A stretch of 64,000 nucleotides of DNA. Origin: Methylocystis sp. GTDB taxonomy: Bacteria; Pseudomonadota; Alphaproteobacteria; Rhizobiales; Beijerinckiaceae. The stretch lies in the NCBI GenBank assembly GCA_022843405.1, contig JALHNQ010000009.1, forward strand, positions 1 through 64,000, in the 5' to 3' direction. A program made the position numbers and the translations under genes. The notes beneath the pieces are model-generated. The model did no database searches. It was not told the origin of the DNA and saw only the letters and a list, made by a program, of their open reading frames with translations. How positions within the stretch are numbered: position 1 is the stretch's first letter; each line of letters begins with the position of its first letter. Below are positions 44,694 to 53,904 of the stretch, piece after piece.

Positions 44694-46033
44694 CAGAGCG
44701 ACTCCTTGAGCGCCGCGACGAAAGCGGCGCGATCTTCATCCGTATTGACTTCGGTGCTGGCGACGATGAGGAGATCGTCGAGGCGGGCTCCCGGCAAGAG
44801 CCGCGAAACGGGAACGCCTGCGAGCACGCCCCGCGCCGCCATTTTCTCGACAAGCGTGGCGGCGTCGCCTTCGACGCGCAGCGTGAACTCGTTGAAGAAG
44901 GTCTCGTTGAGAACTTCGACCCTTGGAACGTCGGCCAGCATCTGCGCCAGCAGAACCGCATTGGCGTGATTGACGCGCGCGAGCCGCGTCAGTCCCACTT
45001 CGCCGAGCAAGGTCAGATGAATGGTGAAGGCGAGCGCGCAGAGGCCGGAATTGGTGCAGATGTTTGAGGTCGCCTTGTCGCGGCGGATGTGCTGCTCGCG
45101 CGTCGACAGCGTCAGCACATAGGAGCGCCTGCCGTCGGCGTCGACGCTTTCGCCGGCGAGCCGGCCAGGCGTCTGCCGAAGGAATTCGTGCCGCGTGGCG
45201 AACAGACCAACATAGGGTCCGCCGAAATTCAGCGTATTGCCGATCGACTGTCCTTCGCCGACGACGATGTCGGCGCCCATCGCGCCCGGGGATTTGACGA
45301 GGCCGAGCGACACGGCTTCGGTGAAGACGGCGACGAGCAGCGCCCCGTTCTTATGGCAGGCTTCGGCGATCTTCGTCAGATCGCGCAAATTGCCGAAGAC
45401 GTCGGGCGTTTGCACGACGACGCAGGATAAGGTGTCGTCAATTTCTGCGATGACATTTTCGACGGCACGAATATCCGGCGCCATCGTCTCGACCTCGTCT
45501 TCGGCGAGGCGCGAGATGGTGCGCACGACTTCGGCGTAATGGGGATGCAGACCGCCCGAGAGCAGCGCCTTGCGCCGCTTGGTTAAGCGATGCGCCATCA
45601 GCACGGCCTCTGCAGTCGCGGTGGAGCCGTCATACATCGAGGCGTTGGCGACCTCCATGCCGGTCAGCAATGCGACCTGGGTCTGGAACTCGAAGAGATA
45701 TTGCAGCGTGCCCTGGGAGATTTCGGGCTGATAGGGCGTATAGCTCGTCAAAAATTCCGAGCGTTGAATGAGATGATCGACGCTTGCGGGAATGTGATGC
45801 TTATAGGCCCCGGCGCCGACGAAGAAGGGCGCGCGCGAAGCGGGAAGATTGCGCGCGGCAAGACGAGAGAAGAAGCGCTCGACGTCGAGTTCCGATTTGC
45901 CTTTCGGCAGATCGAGCGGCGTTTTGAGCAGCGTCTCGGCCGGCGCATCGGCGTAGAGCGCCTCGATCGCGGGAACGCCGATCGTCGCGAGCATCGCGCT
46001 TCGATCGGCCTCGGACAGCGGATGATAGCGCAT
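44693..46033 (-). CDS. gcvPA: Glycine dehydrogenase (decarboxylating) subunit 1
   Basis: A 446-residue partner of GcvPB; together they form the P-protein. The N-terminal MRYHPLSEADRSAMLATIGV, the FFVGAGAYKHHIPASVDHLI segment and YTPYQPEISQGTLQYLFEFQ are hallmark sequences. ATG 46033 gives a family-like N-terminus; earlier in-frame codons would overlap gcvH. The stop overlaps the gcvPB start. It lies 17 bases after gcvH. Confidence 0.95.
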   Translation of the reverse strand: MRYHPLSEADRSAMLATIGVPAIEALYADAPAETLLKTPLDLPKGKSELDVERFFSRLAARNLPASRAPFFVGAGAYKHHIPASVDHLIQRSEFLTSYTPYQPEISQGTLQYLFEFQTQVALLTGMEVANASMYDGSTATAEAVLMAHRLTKRRKALLSGGLHPHYAEVVRTISRLAEDEVETMAPDIRAVENVIAEIDDTLSCVVVQTPDVFGNLRDLTKIAEACHKNGALLVAVFTEAVSLGLVKSPGAMGADIVVGEGQSIGNTLNFGGPYVGLFATRHEFLRQTPGRLAGESVDADGRRSYVLTLSTREQHIRRDKATSNICTNSGLCALAFTIHLTLLGEVGLTRLARVNHANAVLLAQMLADVPRVEVLNETFFNEFTLRVEGDAATLVEKMAARGVLAGVPVSRLLPGARLDDLLIVASTEVNTDEDRAAFVAALKESL

Positions 46034-46050
46034 CGTCTTTTTCCTTGCGC

Positions 46051-46425
46051 TTAAAGCGTCTTCAGAAATTCCGAATAGGCGGGCTCGTCCATGAGCGAAT
46101 CGCATTCGCCGGGATCGCTGACTCGCAGCTTGACGAGCCAGCCGCGTCCGAGCGGATCCTCATTGACGAGCGCCGGGGTTTCGCCGAGTTGCGGATTGAC
46201 TTCGACGACTTCGCCGCCGACCGGCGAATAGACTTCGCTCGCCGCCTTCACGCTTTCGATCACCGCAATCTCCTTGCCTTTCGCGACCTTCCTGCCGACG
46301 TCGGGCAATTCGATGAAGACGATGTCGCCGAGTTGCGACTGCGCATAATCCGATATGCCCAATGTCGCGACGTTGCCGTCGAGCGCGACATATTCATGGT
46401 CCTTGGAGTAGCGACGATCGCTCAT
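46051..46425 (-). CDS. gcvH: Glycine cleavage system H protein
   Basis: A 124-residue lipoyl carrier that moves the aminomethyl group between the P, T and L proteins. The lipoylation site is K60 in AVIESVKAASEVYSP, and KDHEYVALDGNVATLGISDYAQ is the typical N-terminus. ATG 46425 overlaps the gcvT stop (ATGA) and has AAAGGAC upstream. The length is normal. Confidence 0.96.
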   Translation of the reverse strand: MSDRRYSKDHEYVALDGNVATLGISDYAQSQLGDIVFIELPDVGRKVAKGKEIAVIESVKAASEVYSPVGGEVVEVNPQLGETPALVNEDPLGRGWLVKLRVSDPGECDSLMDEPAYSEFLKTL

Positions 46426-47576
46426 CTCGCGTCCTTTCCAACCGGCGTCTTGAAATAGCGATGCGCGACGAAGGGCAGAGCCGCCACGTCGACCTCGATG
46501 CGTTTGTCGCGCAGCGTCGCCGAGAGCGTCGCGCCGACATTTGCGTGTTTGCTGGCGACATAGCCCATGGCGATCGGGCATTGCAGCGTCGGCGAAAAGC
46601 CGCCCGACGTCACATGTCCGACGACATCTGTGGATGCGTAAAGCTCGGCGCCTTCGCGTAGCGGCGCCTTCGACCGCGGGAGCAGACCGACGCGCTTGCG
46701 TGCAGGCGCCTGCTCAAGCGCGCTGTGAATGCGCTCGAAGCCGGGGAATCCGCCCTCCGCGCGTCTACGCTTGCCGATCGACCAGCTAAGTCCGGCTTCG
46801 ACCGGATCGGTCGTTTCGTCGAGATCGTGAGCATAGAGCGGCAGGCCCGCCTCCAGCCGCAAGGCGTCGCGCGCGCCGAGCCCCGCCGGCGCAACGTCCT
46901 CATGCGCGAGCAAAAGACGCGCAAGATCTTCGGCATGATCGGCGCGCAGCGACAGTTCGAACCCGTCTTCGCCGGTATAGCCGCTGCGCGATACAAAGAG
47001 CGGCGCGCCGCCAAAATCAAAGGCGCGCCACCCCATGAAAGCAAGGTCCTCGGCGCCGGGGAGGAGTGCGCCGAGGACCGCGGCCGCGCGCGGGCCCTGA
47101 AGGGCGAGCAACGCGCGGTCCAAAGGATTAAAGTCGAACTGGGGCAACGCGGCCGTGATAAGCGCGAAATCGGCTTGCTTGCGCGCGGCGTTGACGACAA
47201 GCAGCAGCCGCTCTTCGACGCCCGGCAGTCGCGTGACCAGAAGATCGTCGAGAATGCCGCCAGTCTCGTTGAGGAGCTGGGTGTAGCGCGTGCGTTCCCG
47301 CGCAAGCGAGATCAGATCCGCCGGCGTCAGACTTTCGAGCGCTCGTGCGGCGCCCGCGCCGCCGAGGATCGCTTGGCCCATGTGCGAAACATCAAAGAGG
47401 CTTGCGGCGCGCCGCGTATGAAGCGTTTCCGCGACGATGCCGGCTTCATATTGCAGCGGCATGTCATAGCCGGCGAAAGGCGCCATGCGCGCGCCGAGCC
47501 GTCGATGCAACGCATCGAGCGGGAGTTTCGCCAAAGCTGGTGGCGCAGGGGTCGCAACGTCGAGTTCGGTCACCAT
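46422..47576 (-). CDS. gcvT: Glycine cleavage system T protein (aminomethyltransferase)
   Basis: A 384-residue folate-dependent enzyme that releases ammonia and forms methylene-tetrahydrofolate. Characteristic segments are GARMAPFAGYDMPLQY, ASLFDVSHMGQ, YTQLLNETGGILDDLLV, SRSGYTGEDGFEL and ARDALRLEAGLPLYAHDL. ATG 47576 follows CGGAG; an upstream TTG at 47606 is unlikely. First gene of the gcv operon, preceded by a tandem glycine riboswitch. In a serine-cycle methylotroph the system links glycine to one-carbon units. Confidence 0.95.
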   Translation of the reverse strand: MVTELDVATPAPPALAKLPLDALHRRLGARMAPFAGYDMPLQYEAGIVAETLHTRRAASLFDVSHMGQAILGGAGAARALESLTPADLISLARERTRYTQLLNETGGILDDLLVTRLPGVEERLLLVVNAARKQADFALITAALPQFDFNPLDRALLALQGPRAAAVLGALLPGAEDLAFMGWRAFDFGGAPLFVSRSGYTGEDGFELSLRADHAEDLARLLLAHEDVAPAGLGARDALRLEAGLPLYAHDLDETTDPVEAGLSWSIGKRRRAEGGFPGFERIHSALEQAPARKRVGLLPRSKAPLREGAELYASTDVVGHVTSGGFSPTLQCPIAMGYVASKHANVGATLSATLRDKRIEVDVAALPFVAHRYFKTPVGKDAR

Positions 47577-47629
47577 CAACTCCGGCGGAATAGGCTGGCG
47601 CAGCAAAGTCGAGCTTTGCCGTGCGCCCC

Positions 47630-47810
47630 CTCTGTCCGGTGACCTGAGAGATTTCCCTGCGCTAAAAGCGTCAGGTTACGCCCTTCGGTGGGCGAAACGC
47701 TTGCGCGCCGCGCCGCTTTCCAGAGTTATGCTTCGTCGCGGTCCTTTGGCCTGAGCGTTTCCGGGGCGGTTTCGCCTTCGGCGCCGGCGCAAGCGCCGGT
47801 CTCTCCCGCG
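47630..47810 (-). ncRNA. Tandem glycine riboswitch upstream of gcvT
   Basis: Two aptamers of the glycine riboswitch can be read on the minus strand. The second (about 47712-47630) has the hallmark TCTCAGGTCACCGGACAGAG. The first (about 47810-47715) has the looser CGCTCAGGCCAAAGGACCGC, with AACTCTGGAAAG at its end. The order and spacing match known tandem aptamers in front of gcv genes; glycine binding switches the operon on. Confidence 0.93.
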
Positions 47811-47918
47811 ATGAAGTTGACCTCGCTCCAAGATGTGGGCGATTCGCGCAATCGTCAATCCCGAAGTATGCGCGTTTTTCTCGCACTGCCCACGGCGCGT
47901 TGTTTTTGCAGGAGTGCG

Positions 47919-48251
47919 TCAGTGGCGTTTGGGCGCCCGCATGCGATAGACGCCGTCGTCGTCGCGCTCGAAGGTTTCGTCAACCTGCGGGTGGCGGACC
48001 GGCCTGTTGCTGTCGTCGGGCAGAAGATTTTGCTCCGACACATAAGCGACATATTCGGTTTCGGCGTTCTCGGCGAAGAGATGATAGAAAGGCTGATCCT
48101 TGCGCGGGCGCAGCTCTTCGGGAATCGACAGCCACCATTCTTCGGTGTTGGCGAACACCGGATCGACGTCATAGATCACGCCGCGAAACGGATAGCGGCG
48201 ATGCTTGACCACCTGGCCGATGGCGAATTTGGCGATATTCTCGCGCGGCAT
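47919..48251 (-). CDS. hspQ: Heat shock protein HspQ
   Basis: A 110-residue protein of the HspQ/YccV hemimethylated-DNA-binding family, in E. coli a modulator of the Lon protease. Family text is clear: FAIGQVVKHRRYPFRGVIYD, VDPVFANTEEWW, QPFYHLFAENAETEYVAYVS and PVRHPQVDETFERDDDGVY. The length matches. It is a single gene between the gcv leader and mclA, in the same orientation as both, without evident operon structure. Confidence 0.92.
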   Translation of the reverse strand: MPRENIAKFAIGQVVKHRRYPFRGVIYDVDPVFANTEEWWLSIPEELRPRKDQPFYHLFAENAETEYVAYVSEQNLLPDDSNRPVRHPQVDETFERDDDGVYRMRAPKRH

Positions 48252-48341
48252 TCGAAAGCGCCCTTAACACGCTGTTTACTTGCTCTGTACTAGCGCAGGC
48301 GCCGCACGCTCGTCAATTGCGTCGCGCAGCCGCCGGGCGGG

Positions 48342-49385
48342 TCAGAATCCGTAAATCCTGGCGAAGTCGGCATCCTTGGCGGCGACCTGTCTGGCGAGAT
48401 CGACGACGACCTTGCATTGCTTCCAGGTGGCGTCGTCCTGCATGCGGCCGTCGATCATCACGGCGCCGGTGCCGTCGGGCATGGCTTCGAGCACTCGCTT
48501 GGCGAAGGCGACTTCCTGCGGATCGGGTGAGAAGACCTTCTTGGCGATGGCGATTTGCGACGGATGCAGCGACCAGGCGCCCGCGCAGCCAAGCAAAAAG
48601 GCGTTGCGGAACTGCGCCTCGCATGCCGGGGCGTCGGAGAAATCGCCGAACGGACCGTAGAACGCCTTGATGCCGGCGGAGGCGCAGGCGTCGACCATCT
48701 TGGCGATCGTATAGTGCCAAAGGTCTTGCTGGTAGGAGGCGCGCAATCCCTGTCCCGGCTCGGCGTCGGCGATCACCTTATAGTCCGGATGGCCGCCGCC
48801 GACTCGTGTGGTCTTCATAGCGCGGGAGGCGGCAAGATCGGCGGGCCCGAGCGAAATGCCGTGCATGCGCGGCGAAGCGGCGGCGATGGCGTCGACATTC
48901 TTGACGCCCTCCGCGGTCTCCAGAATGGCGTGGATGAGGATCGGCTTTTTCACGCCGTGGCGCGCTTCGAGCTGCGCCAGAAGCTGGTCGAGATAGGCGA
49001 TGTCCCATGACCCCTCGACCTTGGGCAGCATGACGACGTCGAGCTTGTTGCCGACCGCGCCGACGATTTCGATCATGTCGTCGAGCGCCCAGGGGCTATT
49101 GAGCGCATTCATGCGCGTCCACAGGCCGGTCGAGCCGAAGTCGGTCGCCTTGGCCATTTCGATGAAGCCGGCGCGGGCGGCCTGTTTGGCGTCGGCCGGG
49201 ATCGCGTCTTCGAGATTGCCGAGAACCACGTCGACCTGCTTGACGAGTTCGGGGACCTTGGCGCGGAATTTTTCGAGATGCGGCGGCACGAAATGAATCA
49301 TCCGCTCGACCTTGACGGGCGGCTCCCGCAGAGGCGCCGGAGCGCCGACGGCGAGCGGACGGTAGAATTGATTGGGCAGTTTCAT
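48342..49385 (-). CDS. mclA: Malyl-CoA lyase (HpcH/HpaI family)
   Basis: A 347-residue lyase that splits malyl-CoA into acetyl-CoA and glyoxylate, a step of the serine cycle for formaldehyde assimilation. Segments such as [68 protein letters not shown] and [20 protein letters not shown] (metal-binding Glu) identify the Mcl branch over CitE. ATG 49385 starts MKLPNQF. The gene is apart from other serine-cycle genes in this window. It is strong support for a methylotrophic host. Confidence 0.9.
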   Translation of the reverse strand: MKLPNQFYRPLAVGAPAPLREPPVKVERMIHFVPPHLEKFRAKVPELVKQVDVVLGNLEDAIPADAKQAARAGFIEMAKATDFGSTGLWTRMNALNSPWALDDMIEIVGAVGNKLDVVMLPKVEGSWDIAYLDQLLAQLEARHGVKKPILIHAILETAEGVKNVDAIAAASPRMHGISLGPADLAASRAMKTTRVGGGHPDYKVIADAEPGQGLRASYQQDLWHYTIAKMVDACASAGIKAFYGPFGDFSDAPACEAQFRNAFLLGCAGAWSLHPSQIAIAKKVFSPDPQEVAFAKRVLEAMPDGTGAVMIDGRMQDDATWKQCKVVVDLARQVAAKDADFARIYGF

Positions 49386-49474
49386 TTCTGTCGCAACTCC
49401 GGCCAAAAGCTGCGCCGAGTTAAGCCAGATGCGTCGCCTTGGCAATGGCGCGGTCTGTCACGGGAGCGGCGCGC

Positions 49475-50794
49475 TCAGCCGACCGCGGCGTCCCAGAGAA
49501 GCTTGACGTTGAGCACGATGATCGCCGTCGCGATGATCGCCGCGAGCGCGGTCGTGCGCCGAGGCGCAACGAGTTCACCCATGACGCTGCGCTGCGCCGT
49601 GAAGGCGACGAGCGGCACCACGGCGAAAGGCAGCGTCACGCTCAGCGCCACCTGGCTTAAGACGAGCAGTTGCGCCGTCGCCGATTCGCCGGCGTAAAGC
49701 GTCACGCCGATCGCCGGCGCGATGGCGATGCAGCGGGTGATGAGGCGCCGCATCGCCGGCTTCATCCGCAGCCGCACGAATCCTTCCATCACGATCTGGC
49801 CGGTGAGGGTGGCGGTCACCGTGGAGTTCAATCCGCAGGCGATGAGCGCCACCGCAAAAAGCGTCGCCGCGATCGGCTGTCCGAGCAGCGGCGCGATCAG
49901 CCGGTAGGCTTCGCCAAGCTCGGCGACTTCCGTGTGTCCGCTCGCGTGAAAGACCGCCGCCGCGAGAACCAATATCGCGCCGTTGATGAACAATGCGAGA
50001 AACAGCGCCAGCGTGCTGTCGATCACCGCGAAGCGGATCGCCTCGCGCTTTTTTTCGAGCGGCTCGGCGACGTTCCGCGTCTGCACGACGAAGGAGTGCA
50101 GAAAGAGATTATGCGGCATCACCGTGGCGCCGAGAATGCCGAGGCCGATGTAGAGCATTTCGGGATCGGTGAAAAACTGGCGCGTCGGGATGAGCCCTTG
50201 CGCGACCTGGGCGAAATCGGGATGCGCCATGATAAGCTGAGCGGTGAAGGACATTGTGATCAGCGCCAGCATCGCCACGACAAAAAGCTCGATCTTGCGG
50301 AATCCGACGCGCTCCAGCGCGAGCACCAAAAAAGTGTCGAGCACGGTGATGAGAATGCCAACCGCGAGCGGCAGGCCGAACAGCAATTGCAGGCCGATGG
50401 CCGTGCCGATCACTTCGGCGAGATCGGTGGCGAAGATGCCGACCTCGGCGAGAAGCCAGAGCCCGACCGCGGCCGGAAAGGGATAATGTTTCCGACAGGC
50501 CTGCGCGAGGTCCAGCTCCGCGCCGACGCCGAGCCGCGCCGCAAGCGATTGCAGCACGATCGCCATCAGGCTGGACAGCACCGCGACGAACAGTAGAGCG
50601 GTGCCGAATTTCGAGCCGCCGGCCAGCGCCGTCGCCCAATTGCCGGGGTCCATATAGCCGGTGGCGACGAGATAGCCCGGACCAATAAAGACGAAGAGCC
50701 GCCGAAGAAATTTGCCGCCTTCGGGCACATGCACCGACCGGCGCATATCGCCGCGCTGCGGAACAGGCGTTTCGGCGGTCGTCGCTGGCGTCAC
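49475..50794 (-). CDS. mntH: Nramp-family divalent metal transporter
   Basis: A 439-residue proton-coupled transporter of Mn(II) (and Fe(II)) with about 11 membrane segments. The metal site motif DPGNW is in GYMDPGNWATALAGGSKFG, and the second conserved motif in TVMPHNLFLHS. The start codon is GTG 50794. It is divergent from a bicupin gene resembling oxalate decarboxylase, a manganese enzyme, which suggests that the transporter supplies its cofactor. No Mn riboswitch was recognised in the 259-base gap. Confidence 0.92.
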   Translation of the reverse strand: MTPATTAETPVPQRGDMRRSVHVPEGGKFLRRLFVFIGPGYLVATGYMDPGNWATALAGGSKFGTALLFVAVLSSLMAIVLQSLAARLGVGAELDLAQACRKHYPFPAAVGLWLLAEVGIFATDLAEVIGTAIGLQLLFGLPLAVGILITVLDTFLVLALERVGFRKIELFVVAMLALITMSFTAQLIMAHPDFAQVAQGLIPTRQFFTDPEMLYIGLGILGATVMPHNLFLHSFVVQTRNVAEPLEKKREAIRFAVIDSTLALFLALFINGAILVLAAAVFHASGHTEVAELGEAYRLIAPLLGQPIAATLFAVALIACGLNSTVTATLTGQIVMEGFVRLRMKPAMRRLITRCIAIAPAIGVTLYAGESATAQLLVLSQVALSVTLPFAVVPLVAFTAQRSVMGELVAPRRTTALAAIIATAIIVLNVKLLWDAAVG

Positions 50795-51053
50795 ATTGTT
50801 CTCCTTGGCGGCGCCGGCGACGGCCGGACAGGATGTGCTCCGCGAGAGGTTTTCGCCTTAGGGCGTTCCTTTGTCACCCATGTAAATTCTCGGGCGCTAA
50901 ATTTCAGGCGGGGCCGAATCGCTTACATTGATCGAGCGCGCCGAGCGCCGGCGCGGCGCCGAAGCTTGGCAGTTACTATGTAAATCAACGAGTTGCGTTT
51001 GTCATACGCTGGCGCGATCCTTTTCGATCCAGGTCTAGAAGCGGGGCTTATAA

Positions 51054-52160
51054 ATGTTCCAACTAACGATCCCGATCAGCTCGGAAGGCGGACATCCGAG
51101 TTTTCACAACAACGTTCCCGATCCGGTGACCTCTGGCGCCGAGCTGCCGACGTTCAAATTCGAGCTCGAAAAATCGGCGGGGCGCGTCGACGGCGCGAGC
51201 TACGGCAAGGAGGCGACCGTCGCCCAATTGCCGATCTCCAAGGATATCGCCGGCGTCTCGATGCGCATGGAACAGGGCGTCATGCGCGAATTGCATTGGC
51301 ACGCGACGGCGGCCGAATGGGGTTTCGTCACCGAGGGGCGGGTGCGCACCACCGTCATCGATCCGGCGGGCTGCTCCGAGACCAACGACTTCGAGCCGGG
51401 CGATCTTTGGTATTTCCCCCGCGGCCATGGCCATGTCATCGAGACGCTGGGAAAAGACCTGTGTCACTTCATTCTCGTCTTCGACAATGGCTATTTCTCC
51501 GAATTCGGCACTTTCAGCATCAGCGACTGGATCGGCCATGCGCCTAAGGAGCTGCTGGCGAAAAATTTCGGCGTTCCGGCGTCGACCTTCGACAACTTCC
51601 CCAAGCAGGAAGTTTATTTCGCCAGGGGAAACATGCCGCCGGAGACCCCCACCCGACCGCTGCAGGGATGGAAGCCGCCGCCGCTCACCCACAAATACAG
51701 CCTTCTCTCGCAGAAGCCCTTCGAGACGTTTTCGGGCGGAATCGAATGGCGCGTCGACGGATCGCAATTCCCGATTTCAACGACGATGACCGGCGTCGTT
51801 CTCGAAATGGAGCCGGGCGCGCTTCGCGAACTGCATTGGCACCCGAACGCTTCCGAATGGCAATATGTGCTGAGCGGTCAGCTTTGTGTCACGCTGTTTG
51901 GATCAAAGGGGCGCTGGCGCCAGGAGACGCTGTCGAAAGGCGACGTCGGCTATATCCCACAGGGCATGGGTCATTCGCTCGAAAATGTCGGGACCGATAC
52001 GGTGCGCGTGCTCATCGTCTTCAACAACGCCCATTATCAGACGATCGACCTCTCGCAATGGATCGCCGGCAATCCGACCGACATTCTCGCGACGAATTTC
52101 GGCCAGGACCCATCGGTGTTCGAGAAATTCCCGCGCAGGGACGTCTTCATGACGAAGTGA
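51054..52160 (+). CDS. Bicupin, oxalate decarboxylase-type
   Basis: A 368-residue two-cupin enzyme similar to OxdC, which converts oxalate to formate and CO2 using Mn(II). Both cupins keep a full metal set: H81, H83, E88, H127 and H261, H263, E268, H307 (LHWHATAAEW and LHWHPNASEW). The active-site lid of OxdC (SENST) aligns with SEFGT at 149-153, keeping the catalytic Glu. No signal peptide is seen. In a methylotroph, formate from oxalate could be an energy source. Oxidase activity or another acid substrate remains possible. Divergent from mntH. Confidence 0.87.
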   Translation: MFQLTIPISSEGGHPSFHNNVPDPVTSGAELPTFKFELEKSAGRVDGASYGKEATVAQLPISKDIAGVSMRMEQGVMRELHWHATAAEWGFVTEGRVRTTVIDPAGCSETNDFEPGDLWYFPRGHGHVIETLGKDLCHFILVFDNGYFSEFGTFSISDWIGHAPKELLAKNFGVPASTFDNFPKQEVYFARGNMPPETPTRPLQGWKPPPLTHKYSLLSQKPFETFSGGIEWRVDGSQFPISTTMTGVVLEMEPGALRELHWHPNASEWQYVLSGQLCVTLFGSKGRWRQETLSKGDVGYIPQGMGHSLENVGTDTVRVLIVFNNAHYQTIDLSQWIAGNPTDILATNFGQDPSVFEKFPRRDVFMTK

Positions 52161-52164
52161 GCGT

Positions 52165-52186
52165 GAGGCTCGCCTCGGCGAGCCTC
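52165..52186. terminator. Bidirectional terminator candidate between convergent genes
   Basis: GAGGCTCGCC-TC-GGCGAGCCTC forms a perfect stem between the bicupin stop and the phosphatase-Nudix stop (52189). The T-tract is weak on both strands, so it may be a transcript stabiliser as much as a terminator. Confidence 0.5.
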
Positions 52187-52188
52187 CT

Positions 52189-53283
52189 TCACTTGCCGAC
52201 TTTGCGCAGCAGCGCCTCAAGCCCTTCGGGGAAAATCAGCTCATGCGAGACGGCGATCTCGTCGGCGCTCCACCAGCGCCAGCCGAGCACATGGATTTTT
52301 TCTTCCTCGGTGAGGTCGCGCGGCTTGGGCGCGAAGCGCTCGGTGCGGATGAGATAGTAGCGCTCGATCGCTAGACGCCAGTCGTCGCCGATCTCCATCG
52401 GGAATTCGCGCGTTGCGACGACCGGTCCGGGATCGAGGACGGTCAGACCCGTTTCTTCATAGACTTCTCGACGCAGCGCCGACTCGAAGCTTTCGCCTTC
52501 CCTGATGGCGCCGCCTGGCGTCGCCCAGAAATGATGGTGTCCGAGCGCGAGAAAATGCGGCGTCAGCCCCCCGGCGTAGCGCATCAGCAGGACGTCATTC
52601 TCGTGATCGACGATCAGCGCGCGGGCGGCTTCGCGACGCGGCAGCGCGCGCCCGTCCCATGGCGCGGCGACTTCCGCGCGCCCCTCCGGCGACGCCCAAT
52701 CGACGAGCGACCATTTTCCGTCTTCATAGGCGATCCAATTCGGCGTCGCGTTGAGCACCGGATGTTCGCGTTTTTCATCGAGTCGCTTGCCGGCGGCGAG
52801 GCGCCAGGCGATGTCGAGAACGCCCGCATGCGCAACGACAAGCACGGTCTTGCCGGCGCTCTCCTTCGCAATTTGGGTCAGAGCCTTGCGCACCCGCTCG
52901 GCGAAATGTTCGAGAGTCTCGCCTTGCGGCGCCGCGAAGTCCGGCTTGCGCGTGAGATAATTCATGTAGATGTCGGCGTGCGTCGCCTGCACTTCGGCAT
53001 GGGTGTGTCCCTGCCAGACGCCATCGTCCTTCTCGCGCAGGGCCGGTGTCTTGGCGACGTCGAGGCCGCGCACGCCGGCGATCGGCGTCGCTGTGGCGAG
53101 CGCGCGGCGTAGGTCGCTCGAATAGACTCTGTCGAAATGCGCGCCCGCGAGCTCCTTCGCCAGCGCCGCCGCCTGCGCGCGTCCGCGGGCGTTCAGCGCG
53201 ATGTCGAATTGGCCTTGAAAGCGCCTTTCGATATTCCAGTTGGTCTCGCCGTGGCGCGCGAGACACAGAAGCGTGCGGGGCAT
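52189..53283 (-). CDS. Histidine phosphatase-Nudix hydrolase fusion
   Basis: A 364-residue two-domain protein. The N-domain (about 1-200) is a phosphoglycerate-mutase-like phosphatase with R10, H11, G12 (LARHGETNW) and the second His152 (VVAHAGVLD). The C-domain (about 215-364) has a complete Nudix box (GGAIREGESFESALRREVYE and ETGL, 257-280). Mycobacterial MutT1 has the same two folds in the opposite order and degrades oxidised nucleotides, so a nucleotide-sanitising or phosphatase role is possible. The substrate is not evident. Confidence 0.88.
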   Translation of the reverse strand: MPRTLLCLARHGETNWNIERRFQGQFDIALNARGRAQAAALAKELAGAHFDRVYSSDLRRALATATPIAGVRGLDVAKTPALREKDDGVWQGHTHAEVQATHADIYMNYLTRKPDFAAPQGETLEHFAERVRKALTQIAKESAGKTVLVVAHAGVLDIAWRLAAGKRLDEKREHPVLNATPNWIAYEDGKWSLVDWASPEGRAEVAAPWDGRALPRREAARALIVDHENDVLLMRYAGGLTPHFLALGHHHFWATPGGAIREGESFESALRREVYEETGLTVLDPGPVVATREFPMEIGDDWRLAIERYYLIRTERFAPKPRDLTEEEKIHVLGWRWWSADEIAVSHELIFPEGLEALLRKVGK

Positions 53284-53654
53284 GTCTTTTCGGATTTAAG
53301 GCGAGGGAGTCGCCGTGCAAACCCGCCCAGCGTCCAAGCGAGCGGCGTCGGGCGTTCTATAGCTTTGGCGTGCAAAAGTCAGTCCGCTTTTGCCGGCGGC
53401 GGCGAATGACCGCACAGAACTGGAACCGCGCGGCAAATTTTTGAGATCGATCAATTTATCGGTCTTTGGGCGGTCCGTCCAAAGGCTTTGCGGCCTAGGG
53501 CTTGGACCCATAAGCGCTGCTGCAAAGAACGCGTCCTTGCGGGAAACCAGAATTGGGCGCAGGCTTCCATTCAGCCAGCGGAAATCTCCAATACGGAAAC
53601 ATCATGCGCTTAGCCCATGGTGTTAGGGACAACTCCTGTTTGGGTGGGGGAAGC
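53284..53654. other. Intergenic region with a degenerate repeat copy
   Basis: No gene apart from possible upstream codons of the small secreted protein. It contains an inverse copy of the dispersed palindromic repeat around 53427-53482 and is otherwise unremarkable. Confidence 0.5.
53427..53482 (-). repeat. Dispersed palindromic repeat, degenerate inverse copy
   Basis: The segment AAATTTTTGAGATCGATCAA followed by TTTATCGG and CTTTGGGCGGTCCGTCCAAAG matches the repeat of 27471-27546 and 53905-53983 in reverse orientation, with several substitutions and the hairpin changed to CTTTGG/CCAAAG. Confidence 0.65.
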
Positions 53655-53885
53655 ATGAAAGCAACTGTCATTGGCGCGCTCGTCCTAAGCTTAATATCAA
53701 CAAGTGCATCTGCATGGGTCTCTTGCGAAAATGATAAAATTTGCTCCGGCACCCAAACATGTAAAGACGGCTATTGTCAGGAAAAAGAAGGGGCGAATGC
53801 CTCTGTCTCCGCCAAACCCGCCAGGAAGGAGGGTCCCGTTCGTAATCTGAAGAAGGTTACACCCGACGCTCCTCTGCCCAAGTAA
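53655..53885 (+). CDS. Small secreted cysteine-containing protein
   Basis: A 76-residue protein with a signal peptide (VIGALVLSLISTSASA, about 4-19, cleavage before WVSC). The mature part begins with four closely spaced cysteines (SCENDKICSGTQTCKDGYCQ) followed by a basic tail without them, a pattern like small disulfide-bonded domains. ATG 53655 follows GGGGGAAG. Function is unknown. It sits between two copies of a dispersed repeat and just before the palindrome GGGTCCGGACCC. Confidence 0.6.
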   Translation: MKATVIGALVLSLISTSASAWVSCENDKICSGTQTCKDGYCQEKEGANASVSAKPARKEGPVRNLKKVTPDAPLPK

Positions 53886-53904
53886 TTTATGGGTCCGGAC
53901 CCTA

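Noticed and set aside
50795-51053. Manganese riboswitch (yybP-ykoY) before mntH
   Set aside because: The conserved loop sequences could not be recognised on the minus strand.
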